From NCBI GenBank assembly GCA_949292185.1, contig CASEYP010000033.1:1-41043 (forward strand): a stretch of 41,043 bases of DNA. Direction: 5' to 3'. Shown in pieces: positions 27,172 through 35,062 of this stretch. The stretch is from an uncultured bacterium (GTDB lineage: Bacteria > Cyanobacteriota > Vampirovibrionia > Gastranaerophilales > Gastranaerophilaceae). The notes beneath the pieces are model-generated. The model was not told the DNA's origin and made no database searches. It saw only the letters and a list, made by a program, of their open reading frames with translations. The translations under genes were made by a program, and so were the position numbers. Numbering within the stretch: the stretch's first letter is position 1; each line of letters opens with the position of its first letter.

Positions 27172-27258
27172 ATTATAGAAAGCATAATGAACGGAACCCA
27201 AGACCCTGATTTGAATGTAAAAAAACTTATTGAAATAGCAGATAAGTGTTGTAAGTAG
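27172..27258 (+). pseudogene. 3' remnant of a second serine recombinase gene
   Basis: The 29 codons including the stop read IIESIMNGTQDPDLNVKKLI, then EIADKCCK. They align without gaps to the end of the intact recombinase (19416-19502, IIESIMNGTQDPELNVKKLI...). The DNA differs at about 15 of 87 positions and most differences are silent. This is therefore a diverged relative that once was under selection, not a fresh copy. Homology stops abruptly at the terminator of the secreted operon. It marks the scar of an earlier element. Confidence 0.88.
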
Positions 27259-27309
27259 GAATTTTCTCGTATTCTCATTTTTTATATCAGGTTTTCTTTA
27301 AAATTTAAA

Positions 27310-27320
27310 TATAATATAAT
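27310..27320 (+). promoter_or_regulatory. overlapping -10 boxes next to the start of the HEPN-like gene
   Basis: TATAAT at 27310-27315 and again at 27315-27320, only 6 bases before ATG 27327. AAAGG sits one base from the ATG, too close for a usual ribosome site. The transcript is probably leaderless. Confidence 0.45.
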
Positions 27321-27326
27321 AAAGGC

Positions 27327-28697
27327 ATGAAAAATAAATTACTAAATGAAGTAATAGAATACTATTTAAATAGTAAAGATTACAACTTATATCCAATTAC
27401 AAAATTATATGAACAAAATTTAGAAATAGAAAATATAAAAAATATAATTATTGAATTAATAAAGGATAATATATTGGATTTATATTATTGTAAAACAAAT
27501 TATTTTATAAAAAACTTTGATTTACATATCCCACTAGAAACAAAAATTAACTACATAAATAAATTACCCAATAATTATACCCCACAAATTATAGAAAATA
27601 TAAAAATAGATGAAGAAAATTGTATTCAAATAACTTGTAATGATGAAATACCTCCAATATCATTATTTCCAACACCTACTACAATAAAAAAATATATAAA
27701 AAATAAAGCCCAATATAATAATATAGCACCATTTAATAAAATGTTATTAGAAGGCTCACCACACTTAAAGTTTTTATATTTTAGAATTGACGTACTAAAT
27801 AGATTTATTTATGACCCAAGATATATAGTTTATAATATAGACTATTCTGGAACAATATATTATAGTGTAGATAATATAAAAAAAGAAGAAGATGAAAATA
27901 ATATCTATTTAAGTCATTTTGGATTAGCCTATAATAAAAAAACGAATGAAAATGTAATAACAATATTTCCTCATGACCTAGCAAAGTTATCTCTTAAACA
28001 TCAATATTATTTTTACTCTTATTTATTTGATAACCAAGAAGATTTTATACCAGATATATCATACTATCAAAATGTTATGGGAGAGTTGTCAGAAGGACTA
28101 TCTATTTTTGCTGCATTTTTTGAAGAAATGAAATTAATCAATAAAATGTTTAATACAATATGTGCAAAAAATTTAATAAAAAATATATTTGAATTTACTC
28201 AACAAAATCGTCCTGAATATTTTCATCCCTTTTTAATGCCAACTAAAACAATGTATCATAATTTCTGTAGAACTTTATATAGGCTATTTATTGATAAACT
28301 TGATAAAAATGCAATAATTGAATTTGCAAAAGCAATCGGCATTGAATTAGATACAGACAAAAAAGGTTCAATGTCATTATTACAAGAGTTATTTAATAAA
28401 GGCTTTAAATCATTTAAAAGTAATAACTTAGGTGATGAAATTATTGATATTTGGAAAACAACAATACATGAATATCGTAATAGAATATCTCATTCATTTG
28501 TAGACGATATATACGATATCAATATTTTTAAGGAATACAGATATACAATTAATGAAGCATATAAGTCAATTCGTTTAATTAGGCTTATACTATCAACTAT
28601 TCCTGTAATTAAAAATTCTATAGAAAATAATAAAATTGAAATTTCTGAAGATCTTTATCATGGCAATATAAAAATGCTCTTTGCACCTTTTAAATAA
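27327..28697 (+). CDS. HEPN-like protein, putative abortive-infection factor
   Basis: This 456-residue soluble protein is very rich in Asn, Ile and Lys, lower in GC than its neighbours, a sign of recent transfer. The N-terminal half has no recognised fold. The C-terminal helical region (about 275-440) contains YRNRISHSF, in which RNRISH fits Rx4H, followed by long helices (NEAYKSIRLIRLILSTIP). This suits a HEPN ribonuclease. A stand-alone HEPN gene at the island edge next to ssrA suggests phage defence; there is no adjacent antitoxin. The family is not firmly identified. Confidence 0.6.
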   Translation: MKNKLLNEVIEYYLNSKDYNLYPITKLYEQNLEIENIKNIIIELIKDNILDLYYCKTNYFIKNFDLHIPLETKINYINKLPNNYTPQIIENIKIDEENCIQITCNDEIPPISLFPTPTTIKKYIKNKAQYNNIAPFNKMLLEGSPHLKFLYFRIDVLNRFIYDPRYIVYNIDYSGTIYYSVDNIKKEEDENNIYLSHFGLAYNKKTNENVITIFPHDLAKLSLKHQYYFYSYLFDNQEDFIPDISYYQNVMGELSEGLSIFAAFFEEMKLINKMFNTICAKNLIKNIFEFTQQNRPEYFHPFLMPTKTMYHNFCRTLYRLFIDKLDKNAIIEFAKAIGIELDTDKKGSMSLLQELFNKGFKSFKSNNLGDEIIDIWKTTIHEYRNRISHSFVDDIYDINIFKEYRYTINEAYKSIRLIRLILSTIPVIKNSIENNKIEISEDLYHGNIKMLFAPFK

Positions 28698-28710
28698 CAT
28701 TAAATCAATA

Positions 28711-28746
28711 AAAAGGACCTTTTTTATTTGCAAAAAGAGAATTTGA
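28711..28746. repeat. island-flanking repeat, right copy
   Basis: AAAAGGACCTTTTTTATTTG followed by CAAAAAGAGAATTTG, the partner of 4004-4040. The AAATTCTCT elements and GCGCTGTGCG (28810-28819) follow. It lies between the HEPN-like gene and ssrA, and its hairpin (CTTTTT/AAAAAG) may also end the HEPN transcript. Confidence 0.6.
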
Positions 28747-28834
28747 GTTTAAAAAAGTAAAATTCTCTTAAAATCAAATATCGAAAATTCTCTAAAAACT
28801 CCTAAAGCCTGCGCTGTGCGGGAATTTTTGCACT

Positions 28835-28860
28835 AAAAAAGAGGCCTCTTACGCCTCCTA
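28835..28860 (-). terminator. terminator of ssrA
   Basis: On the minus strand AGGAGGC, loop GTAAGAG, GCCTCTT, then a run of T. It lies 12 bases past the tmRNA 3' end. Confidence 0.8.
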
Positions 28861-28871
28861 TTTATAAATAC

Positions 28872-29271
28872 TGGAGACGGTGGGAGTCGAACCCACGTCC
28901 AAAATGGATCAAAACAGATTTCTACGAGTGTAGGTACTTATTAGCTCAACTAATTCCGGGAAGTATCAAAACCGTTAAACTAGCCCTAGGTTTTATTTGA
29001 AGGAAACTCTAAACCTTTGATAGTTATCTTGATGCTGCTACTATCATCACAACACTGCGTCTTGCATAATTGACCTATAACTCCGGCAAGATGGGAATTA
29101 TAAGTAGCTATTCATTAAAGGACTATGCAGCTAAAGCATAAGCTCTAGAGAAGTCAGCTTCAATTACATTATTTTTAGCATTTAATTTGTTTTGCTCGTT
29201 GATAACCGAGAACAGCGCTCGGACCCGCAACCTATTTTCACCAAACATCCTGTCAAATCCAAAACGTCCCC
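28872..29271 (-). ncRNA. ssrA: transfer-messenger RNA (tmRNA)
   Basis: The 3' part on the minus strand has the T-arm GTGGGTTCGACTCCCAC and acceptor strand CGTCTCC plus discriminator A. The 5' end GGGGACG pairs with it and is followed by the conserved GGATTTGACAGG. Length is about 400 bases, in one piece, and CCA is not encoded. The tag frame ends ALAA-stop (stop at 29123-29125). If the resume codon is GCT at 29177-29179, the tag is AKNNVIEADFSRAYALAA. It rescues stalled ribosomes with SmpB. tmRNA genes are common integration sites, in keeping with the island ending just downstream of its 3' end. Confidence 0.95.
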
Positions 29272-29310
29272 TTGAATGTTTTTCTGGTGTTGTTAATGTA
29301 CTGTGTGTAC

Positions 29311-29339
29311 ATTATAAATCCTTGTTTAAAATTTTTCAA
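29311..29339 (-). promoter_or_regulatory. promoter of ssrA
   Basis: TTGAAA (29334-29339), a 17-base spacer and TATAAT (29311-29316) on the minus strand. The start would be near 29304, leaving a leader of about 33 bases to be trimmed from the precursor. Confidence 0.75.
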
Positions 29340-29483
29340 TATATTCTTTGCAAAAATTTCTTACTAAAATAACCCAAAATTTTACAATTCTTAATATTAT
29401 ATATAAAAATGTTAAAGCCGTAACAAAATATTGCCGATATACCTATTAGTGATAATCAACTTTGAAAGGAACGAGTAAAGCTA

Positions 29484-30632
29484 ATGGGCATGAGTGCATC
29501 ACAAGCTAGATTTTTGAGTTTGACTGCGCGCAAGAACAACGTAGAGTTCGAAGGGCAGCAGATCAACCAACAAAGAACTACTCTGTCAAATCAATCAGGT
29601 AGTTACTATAGCGAGTTGTGCAACATGGTTGTTCCAACTCCTCCTTCAGTAGATGATTATACAAAAATTAGTTATACATTCGAAGATGGTGCTCTAACTA
29701 ACACAATTACAACAATGATCGCCAAAGGTAACAACGAATATGCAATCAGTTATCTTCAACAATGGCAAGATGATTATTCAATCGTTGCAGCATCATCAAG
29801 TATTATTACTAAAAATAATGCCGGAGAATATTCTATAGGTTCTTCAACTCTAAGAAAACTTGGAACAATAGCCGGTTACACTTCAGATGATATCAAAAAT
29901 ATGTCAGAAGATGATTTTAAAGCTTTGCAAGAAGATAATTCAATCAAATCAAATTCATATTTATCATCTTTAGACCAATCACAATTGTCAGAATTGATGA
30001 AACAAGAAACATACTACACAACCCAATTAAACAGCAGCGATAATGTAGCAGAATCAGGTGAATGGTATGTAAGATACGTAAAAGATTCATCAACAGGATC
30101 ATACGTACCATATTTCTATAATGCAAGACAAGTTGAAGATTCCGGAAAATATAATTCAGATGGTATCGCAACAGAAAATATTAACTGCTATTCAATAGGT
30201 TCAAGTACACAAACAAAAGAAGTATTAAATGCATTAGGTAAAATAGAACAAGATTCATCAGGCAGATACTTATCAGTAACCTTATACCAAACAGATTCAG
30301 ATGGAAATGTATTGGATGAAGATGGAAATATCGCATCAGAAACAGGAAAAACTCCGGTAAGTACAACATACGATCTTGTAACAAATACCTCAACAGATGA
30401 AGATGCTTATAATGATGCAATGAACCAATACAATTATGCACAATATCAATATGATCAAAAAGTTCAAGAAATCAATTCAAAAATCGAAATAATTCAACAA
30501 CAAGATAAGAGTTTAGAGTTAGAGTTAAAACAATTAGATACAGAAGAAAGTGCAATATCTACAGAAATGGATGCAGTTAAAAAAGTAATTTCTAAAAACA
30601 TTGAAAACTCTTTCAAAACCTTTAACGCTTAA
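29484..30632 (+). CDS. lineage-specific coiled-coil protein, unknown function
   Basis: This 382-residue protein begins MGMSASQARFLSLTARKNNV, followed by EFEGQQINQQRTTLSNQS, an opening I recognise from Gastranaerophilales proteins of unknown role. There is no signal peptide. The middle is Ser/Thr/Tyr-rich with few motifs. The C-terminus is a long coiled coil (YDQKVQEINSKIEIIQQQDK, ELELKQLDTEESAIS). The N-terminus is reminiscent of surface-filament or hook-associated proteins, but this is only an impression. AAAGGAA lies about 12 bases upstream. It is monocistronic, ending at a strong terminator. Confidence 0.75.
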   Translation: MGMSASQARFLSLTARKNNVEFEGQQINQQRTTLSNQSGSYYSELCNMVVPTPPSVDDYTKISYTFEDGALTNTITTMIAKGNNEYAISYLQQWQDDYSIVAASSSIITKNNAGEYSIGSSTLRKLGTIAGYTSDDIKNMSEDDFKALQEDNSIKSNSYLSSLDQSQLSELMKQETYYTTQLNSSDNVAESGEWYVRYVKDSSTGSYVPYFYNARQVEDSGKYNSDGIATENINCYSIGSSTQTKEVLNALGKIEQDSSGRYLSVTLYQTDSDGNVLDEDGNIASETGKTPVSTTYDLVTNTSTDEDAYNDAMNQYNYAQYQYDQKVQEINSKIEIIQQQDKSLELELKQLDTEESAISTEMDAVKKVISKNIENSFKTFNA

Positions 30633-30651
30633 TGATTAAGTTTAAATATAT

Positions 30652-30685
30652 AAAAAGAACTATAATGGATATTATAGTTCTTTTT
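30652..30685. terminator. bidirectional intrinsic terminator
   Basis: A perfect 15-bp stem AAAAAGAACTATAAT / ATTATAGTTCTTTTT with a GGAT loop. It serves the gene at 29484-30632 and the convergent exbD operon. Confidence 0.92.
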
Positions 30686-30707
30686 ACTATGAAACTATTT
30701 TAAATAT

Positions 30708-31088
30708 TTAGATTTGATCAATTGAAATAGCTTTAACGCCTGCGTATCTTGCTTTGTCCATAAGTTTAACTACTGCACCGTGAGTTGAATTTCCATCAGT
30801 TTGAATTAACAAACCATCCGGATAATTTTTTATTTCATTACTTAATACTGTCCCTAATCTATCCGGTGAAATTTCTTCATTATGAATAAAGTATTTGTCA
30901 TTGTGTGTAACAAAAACGGTTAGTAATTGCGGATCTTTATTAACTTGAGATTGCTCTACATTTTCAGGAACAGTTAAGCTGATACCTTGTTGATCTAATA
31001 ATGGTGCAATAACCATCATAATGATTAGCAATACTAAAAAGATATCTGTTAATGGTGTAATATTAATTTCGTTAAATGTATCTCTCAT
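30708..31088 (-). CDS. exbD: ExbD/TolR-type energy-transduction protein (second copy)
   Basis: This 126-residue protein has one N-terminal membrane helix with the ExbD hallmark: INITPLTDIFLVLLIIMMVI at about residues 8-27, whose Asp couples to the proton motive force. The periplasmic domain ends with NGDGNSTHGAV-like and YAGVKAISI elements (IQTDGNSTHGAVVKLMDKAR). It works with ExbB to energise TonB or Tol. It lies 2 bp after another exbD whose membrane segment is almost the same. It is the last gene of the tonB-exbB-exbD-exbD run. Confidence 0.92.
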   Translation of the reverse strand: MRDTFNEINITPLTDIFLVLLIIMMVIAPLLDQQGISLTVPENVEQSQVNKDPQLLTVFVTHNDKYFIHNEEISPDRLGTVLSNEIKNYPDGLLIQTDGNSTHGAVVKLMDKARYAGVKAISIDQI

Positions 31089-31090
31089 TA

Positions 31091-31558
31091 TTATTCTCCG
31101 TATTCAGGGACTTCTCCCTTAGCATTTTTTTCTAAATTTCTTTGTTCTTTTTTATTTAACGGTTCCCCTGCAACTACCAGTTTTTTATATTCAGCATTTT
31201 GTGCAGCGTTCATAACGTTCATAATTGTTGAACTTTTAATGGCTTTATCGGCTTTTACAACAACTTCAGCTTTTTCAGGATCAGTTTTTGCTGCAATAAG
31301 CTTATCTGTTAATTGAGCATTTTGAATTCTTTCACCATTTACATACATTGTACCGTCTTTTGTTATAGATACTGTAACTTTAGCTTCTTCTATATTTATT
31401 CCGTTGTTAACCTCAGGAACTTCTACCGCATTATCCATTGATTGAAATGAAGGAGCTACAACCATCATAATAATCAACAGTACTAAAAAGATATCTGTTA
31501 ATGGTGTTATGTTTATTTCTGTAAATAATTGTTTTTTCTTTTTTGATGAAAATGCCAT
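31091..31558 (-). CDS. exbD: ExbD/TolR-type energy-transduction protein (first copy)
   Basis: This 155-residue protein has a basic N-terminus (SSKKKKQLF), membrane helix INITPLTDIFLVLLIIMMVV with the functional Asp, and a periplasmic domain (VTVSITKDGTMYVNGERIQN). A charged extra tail follows (NKKEQRNLEKNAKGEVPEYG), absent from the second copy. Two ExbD proteins with one ExbB is a common arrangement and may form a mixed dimer in the ExbB pentamer. Confidence 0.92.
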   Translation of the reverse strand: MAFSSKKKKQLFTEINITPLTDIFLVLLIIMMVVAPSFQSMDNAVEVPEVNNGINIEEAKVTVSITKDGTMYVNGERIQNAQLTDKLIAAKTDPEKAEVVVKADKAIKSSTIMNVMNAAQNAEYKKLVVAGEPLNKKEQRNLEKNAKGEVPEYGE

Positions 31559-31575
31559 TTTTTTTACCCGTTAAA

Positions 31576-32229
31576 TTATAAATTAACTTTTGAAGAAGAA
31601 TATTTAGTTGCTTGTGGCTCAGTTTCAGCATCAACAAAGCTTAAGAATAAAAGTTTGATAAGCTGAAAATCGTCTTCATAGTGTTTAACAATAGATTGGA
31701 ATGAGTTGTAGAAAATAACAGCTACAATAGCAACTCCAAGACCGAATGCTGTAGCGATCAACGCAGAACCAATACCAGAAGCAACAGTAGCTGCCTGGTT
31801 ACCAGCATCTGCTAAGATATTGAATGTTAACAAGATTCTGACAACTGTACCAAACAAACCTAGGAATGGTGCAACACCACCGATTGTACCTAGAATTGTC
31901 AAGTGACTTTCAAGTTTTCTTGTTGCAAGAGCTGCTGAAATATCAAATGATCTTGAAAATCCTTTTTTCTGTTCAGAGAAAATTCTTACAGCTTCTTCTA
32001 TAACTTCACCAATAACACCGCCGCATCTAATTGCAATGTTTTGTGCTGCAGATAAGTCATTTTTTGAAAGTTCTCTGTTTAATTCTCTCATGTAAATAGT
32101 AATATCACGTTGGTTTTTTTGATAAAAAGACCATTTACTGATAACTACGCCTACTACCAATATTGAACATAGAAATATCGGTAATAATACAGGCCAGTCC
32201 ATTTTAATTGACTCTAATAATAATTCCAT
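31576..32229 (-). CDS. exbB: ExbB/TolQ/MotA-type proton channel protein
   Basis: This 217-residue membrane protein has three helices: VLLPIFLCSILVVGVVIS near residues 14-31, then the conserved TILGTIGGVAPFLGLFGTVV (about 112-131) and SALIATAFGLGVAIVAVIFY (about 153-172). The last two match the MotA/TolQ/ExbB domain. It forms the pentameric channel around ExbD. GAGGAT precedes the ATG. It lies 17 bp upstream of the first exbD and follows tonB. Confidence 0.94.
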   Translation of the reverse strand: MELLLESIKMDWPVLLPIFLCSILVVGVVISKWSFYQKNQRDITIYMRELNRELSKNDLSAAQNIAIRCGGVIGEVIEEAVRIFSEQKKGFSRSFDISAALATRKLESHLTILGTIGGVAPFLGLFGTVVRILLTFNILADAGNQAATVASGIGSALIATAFGLGVAIVAVIFYNSFQSIVKHYEDDFQLIKLLFLSFVDAETEPQATKYSSSKVNL

Positions 32230-32263
32230 AGTTTTGTATCCTCATTTTATGTAATAACTTGTC

Positions 32264-33505
32264 TTAATATTTTGTTGCTCCAAATACATTGTAATCAAAC
32301 GTAAATTGGATATCTATACTTGAACCTTTATATTCAGGTGGAAGTGGTCTAAATGGAGCCGCTAAGTGAACTGCATTTATTGCGGCTTTATCTGCATTTT
32401 GTAATCCTGAAGATTTAAATACACTGCAAGATAACAATCTGCCGTCTTTAGCAATTTTGAATAAGAGTACTACACGTTTACTTTCATTTCCTTTAGGAGG
32501 ATCCCAATTCATTTTAATTTTTCTTTGTAGTTCTCTCATATATGGCCCGAAATCAGGTTCTCTGATTGCGTCAATTCCCGGACGTCCTCCGCCACCGCCA
32601 GGATTACCTCCTCCAGAGCCTGAGCCTCCTGAGCTGTAACCTGATCCGGATCTGCCTGAGCCAGTGCCTGATCCTGATGATGCAAGTCTAGATCCAGAAG
32701 AGCTACCTCCTCCAACAGGAGCTAAAGATGGGTTTGGTGCGTATGTTCCGCTACCTCTTGTTCCTCCTGATTTTGAAGAACCTGAACCGCTTATAGGACC
32801 TGTTGCATATTGACCGGCTTTTGTTCCCCCAGGTGGAACCGGAACTTTAAACGGTGAAGATGAAGGTCTTTGTACCGTTTTTGGTGTCATTGTAGGTCTT
32901 ATAGATGGCCTTGCTGTTGGCGGTTGTGGCCTTGCAGCTTGAGGTTTTGGAATTTCTTGTTGTACTTGAGGTGATGGTTGTACATGTTTTTGCTGTGTTG
33001 TTGCTCTTGGCGGGGTTTTTGTTACTGTTTTTTTCGGAGCAACTGATTGCGCAATTTTATCTACAAATGACTGCTTCTTTGGTGCCGGTGCCGGTGATTG
33101 TGATGCCGGTTTTGGCTTTGAGGCAGGTTGCGCTGATGGAAGTGAAACAGGTTTTTTAGGATCGTTTATTCCGCCAGTTCTTGAGTTTCTGTCTGCCCTG
33201 AATCTTGTGTTTTTATTTACTGGAGTTTGTTCTTTATCTACTAATACAAACTCGATATCATTAACTTTAGGTTTAGGTTTGTCAAATAAAGTTAAATGTA
33301 TTCCAAGTAGGGCTAATACTGTTAGTATAAGCCATAATATTAGCATACTTGCCGGATGTAAAATGGCAGATATTGTTATACCTTTTTTTAAGGAGATAGA
33401 TTCTCTATCTTCTCTTGTTACTGCAGGCATTTTATATTCGACTTTGTTTCTAGACTCCCCAGTCCTTGGATCTCTTATTTCAGTGTATTTATTTAGTATT
33501 GACAT
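32264..33505 (-). CDS. tonB: TonB-family energy transducer
   Basis: From ATG 33505 (AGGGAAAG just upstream; a TTG at 33523 is less likely) this is 413 residues. A cytoplasmic N-tail leads to one membrane helix (ASMLILWLILTVLALLGIHL). A long periplasmic linker follows, rich first in Pro/Lys/Gln, then in Gly/Ser (about 235-320), unusually extended. The C-terminal TonB domain shows YMRELQRKIKMNWDPP and VVLLFKIAKDGRLLSCSVFK, followed by SSGLQNADKAAINAV. It passes ExbB/ExbD energy to outer-membrane receptors, none of which is encoded here. First gene of the operon. Confidence 0.9.
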   Translation of the reverse strand: MSILNKYTEIRDPRTGESRNKVEYKMPAVTREDRESISLKKGITISAILHPASMLILWLILTVLALLGIHLTLFDKPKPKVNDIEFVLVDKEQTPVNKNTRFRADRNSRTGGINDPKKPVSLPSAQPASKPKPASQSPAPAPKKQSFVDKIAQSVAPKKTVTKTPPRATTQQKHVQPSPQVQQEIPKPQAARPQPPTARPSIRPTMTPKTVQRPSSSPFKVPVPPGGTKAGQYATGPISGSGSSKSGGTRGSGTYAPNPSLAPVGGGSSSGSRLASSGSGTGSGRSGSGYSSGGSGSGGGNPGGGGGRPGIDAIREPDFGPYMRELQRKIKMNWDPPKGNESKRVVLLFKIAKDGRLLSCSVFKSSGLQNADKAAINAVHLAAPFRPLPPEYKGSSIDIQFTFDYNVFGATKY

Positions 33506-33575
33506 TTCTTTCCCTAACAACAAATATTTTATAATCTTTATTTGTTAATGATTGTATTTTAAAGTTACGATAATA

Positions 33576-34325
33576 TTATTGCCCAAAAGACTGATTTTGG
33601 GTACTGGACGGATTGACGGTAATCGGTTGGGTTAGGACAAGTTCTAGTGCTGCGTTGGCAGGAATTTCTACATCTTCTCCTTTATCCCAAATAGATTTAA
33701 CTAAACCGCCACCAGCTCCAACTGCTGTAGCTAAAGCAGTACCTTTACCAAGGCTTCCTCCTGCTAATGGTGATATAATAACGCCAGCTAATGCTCCAGC
33801 TCCTGCTCCTACGGCTAAGTCTTTTGCATATTCTTTTGTTACATCAAATGTTGTTCCGCCAATAAGTGTTCCTGTATTATCATCAGTTTTTACTACTGCT
33901 GATATTGGAATGTTTAAGCCTGTTGGTGTTATTATTTGATTAAATCTTAATGTTAATTTACCATTCATGCTTCCGTGTTTAGCTTTTGATACTTCTATAA
34001 CAGAACCGTAAATCGTACTTCCTGCAGGAGCTATTCTGTTTCCATTGTAGTAAAAGTCTGAATTTAGGGCCATTGTAACTGTTTGTCCTACAGAAGCTGT
34101 TTCTGAACTTACAGGTGATGTGACTACTGCTCTGAAGGCTTGTCCTGCCGGAACGGTAATAACACTGCCCTTTAGTGTAGTGTTGTTTACTTTATAATTC
34201 TCTTGATTGTAGTAAGCTGGTTGGTATGTTGGTGTTGCTACATTTTCTTGATATGAATAATTCGCAGCAGCGTGTACACAATTCGCTGATAGTAATAATG
34301 CTGTCAGTAAAAATAATTTTTTCAT
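33576..34325 (-). CDS. exported envelope protein, paralogue of its neighbour
   Basis: This 249-residue protein has a signal peptide (MKKLFLLTALLLSANCVHAA). The body shows VPAGQAFRAVVTSPVSSETA and IAPAGSTIYGSVIEVSKAKH, then LTLRFNQIITPTGLNIPISA. A Gly/Ala-rich stretch (AVGAGAGALAGVIISPLAGG, about 172-191) could insert in a membrane or pack as a glycine zipper. The tail is beta-rich. It aligns with the protein at 34410-35027. The family is probably structural in the envelope; function unknown. GAGGG lies upstream of the ATG. Confidence 0.75.
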   Translation of the reverse strand: MKKLFLLTALLLSANCVHAAANYSYQENVATPTYQPAYYNQENYKVNNTTLKGSVITVPAGQAFRAVVTSPVSSETASVGQTVTMALNSDFYYNGNRIAPAGSTIYGSVIEVSKAKHGSMNGKLTLRFNQIITPTGLNIPISAVVKTDDNTGTLIGGTTFDVTKEYAKDLAVGAGAGALAGVIISPLAGGSLGKGTALATAVGAGGGLVKSIWDKGEDVEIPANAALELVLTQPITVNPSSTQNQSFGQ

Positions 34326-34409
34326 TACATATCCCTCATCTTCTGAATGACTTTACTCTATTTTATTGTACTACATATATAATTTTTGTCAATTTAAATT
34401 AATCCTTTT

Positions 34410-35027
34410 TTATTCAGTTAATGTATGGGTTATAGGTGTTGGAGCTGTTAATATTATAATTTGTTGATCTCCTGCCGGAACTTTAGTATGTGTACCCATA
34501 CTACGTTTGCCTCCAGGTCTTATTTGTAAAGTTGCGCCCCTGTGGTTCCAAGCAATTCCCTGAAATTTACTTTGATAATGAGGAACTTTTACCCATTCTG
34601 CAGGAGGTGTTAATTCTCCACCTATTAGGTTATCGTTTGATGTGTATACATATCCTCTGGTTGGAATCTCAAATCCGTCTGGCATTATTATTTTAGTTAT
34701 TTTAATCTTCATTGCAGCATTGGTACCAATAACAGGTTCGTGAATTTTTTCGATGTATCCATAAAATTCTGTGTTTCTTGGTAAAATGTTTGTTTCATAC
34801 ATAAAAAGGTCATTTGTTGCTACAAATTTTACTTTGTAACCTTCAGGACAGGTTTCTGTTGAAATTTCTTGTGTTGTTAATACAGGGATAAATGTTCCTG
34901 CCGGAAGTGTGATTTCATCATATTTTCGCATTTCAAGCTGAACATCAGGTAAATCTTCTGCTTTTGCAAAATTGGTATTTGTTAGTATTATAAATCCTGC
35001 TAGTATTATTGCTAAAAAGTATTTCAT
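34410..35027 (-). CDS. exported envelope protein, paralogue of its neighbour
   Basis: This 205-residue protein has a signal peptide (MKYFLAIILAGFIILTNTNF...AKA). LPAGTFIPVLTTQEISTE, NTEFYGYIEKIHEP and KIKITKIIMPDGFEIPTRGY line up with VPAGQAFRAVVTSPVSSE, GSTIYGSVIEVSKA and LTLRFNQIITPTGLNIPISA of its neighbour. It lacks the Gly/Ala-rich segment. No ribosome site is visible, and a good promoter ends 7 bases before the ATG, so a leaderless mRNA is likely. Confidence 0.75.
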   Translation of the reverse strand: MKYFLAIILAGFIILTNTNFAKAEDLPDVQLEMRKYDEITLPAGTFIPVLTTQEISTETCPEGYKVKFVATNDLFMYETNILPRNTEFYGYIEKIHEPVIGTNAAMKIKITKIIMPDGFEIPTRGYVYTSNDNLIGGELTPPAEWVKVPHYQSKFQGIAWNHRGATLQIRPGGKRSMGTHTKVPAGDQQIIILTAPTPITHTLTE

Positions 35028-35034
35028 ATGAGTT

Positions 35035-35062
35035 ATTATAACAGTTTTTCTTAAGATAGCAA
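35035..35062 (-). promoter_or_regulatory. promoter placing the start at the ATG of the 205-residue gene
   Basis: TTGCTA (35057-35062), a 16-base spacer and TATAAT (35035-35040) on the minus strand, with 7 bases to ATG 35027. The -35 lies inside the end of the dus gene. Confidence 0.5.

Noticed and set aside
28872-28910. Duplicated ssrA 3' end as an attachment site
   Set aside because: I looked for a second copy of the T-arm and acceptor sequence around 4000-4400 and elsewhere and found only weak resemblance (near 4160), not enough to call an att site.
29187-29372. Plus-strand open frame of 61 codons
   Set aside because: It is antisense to ssrA and its promoter; the tmRNA structure explains the sequence.
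32457-33159. Plus-strand frames rich in Pro, Leu and Val
   Set aside because: They are antisense to the Gly/Ser/Pro-rich linker of tonB, where codon bias keeps the opposite frames open.
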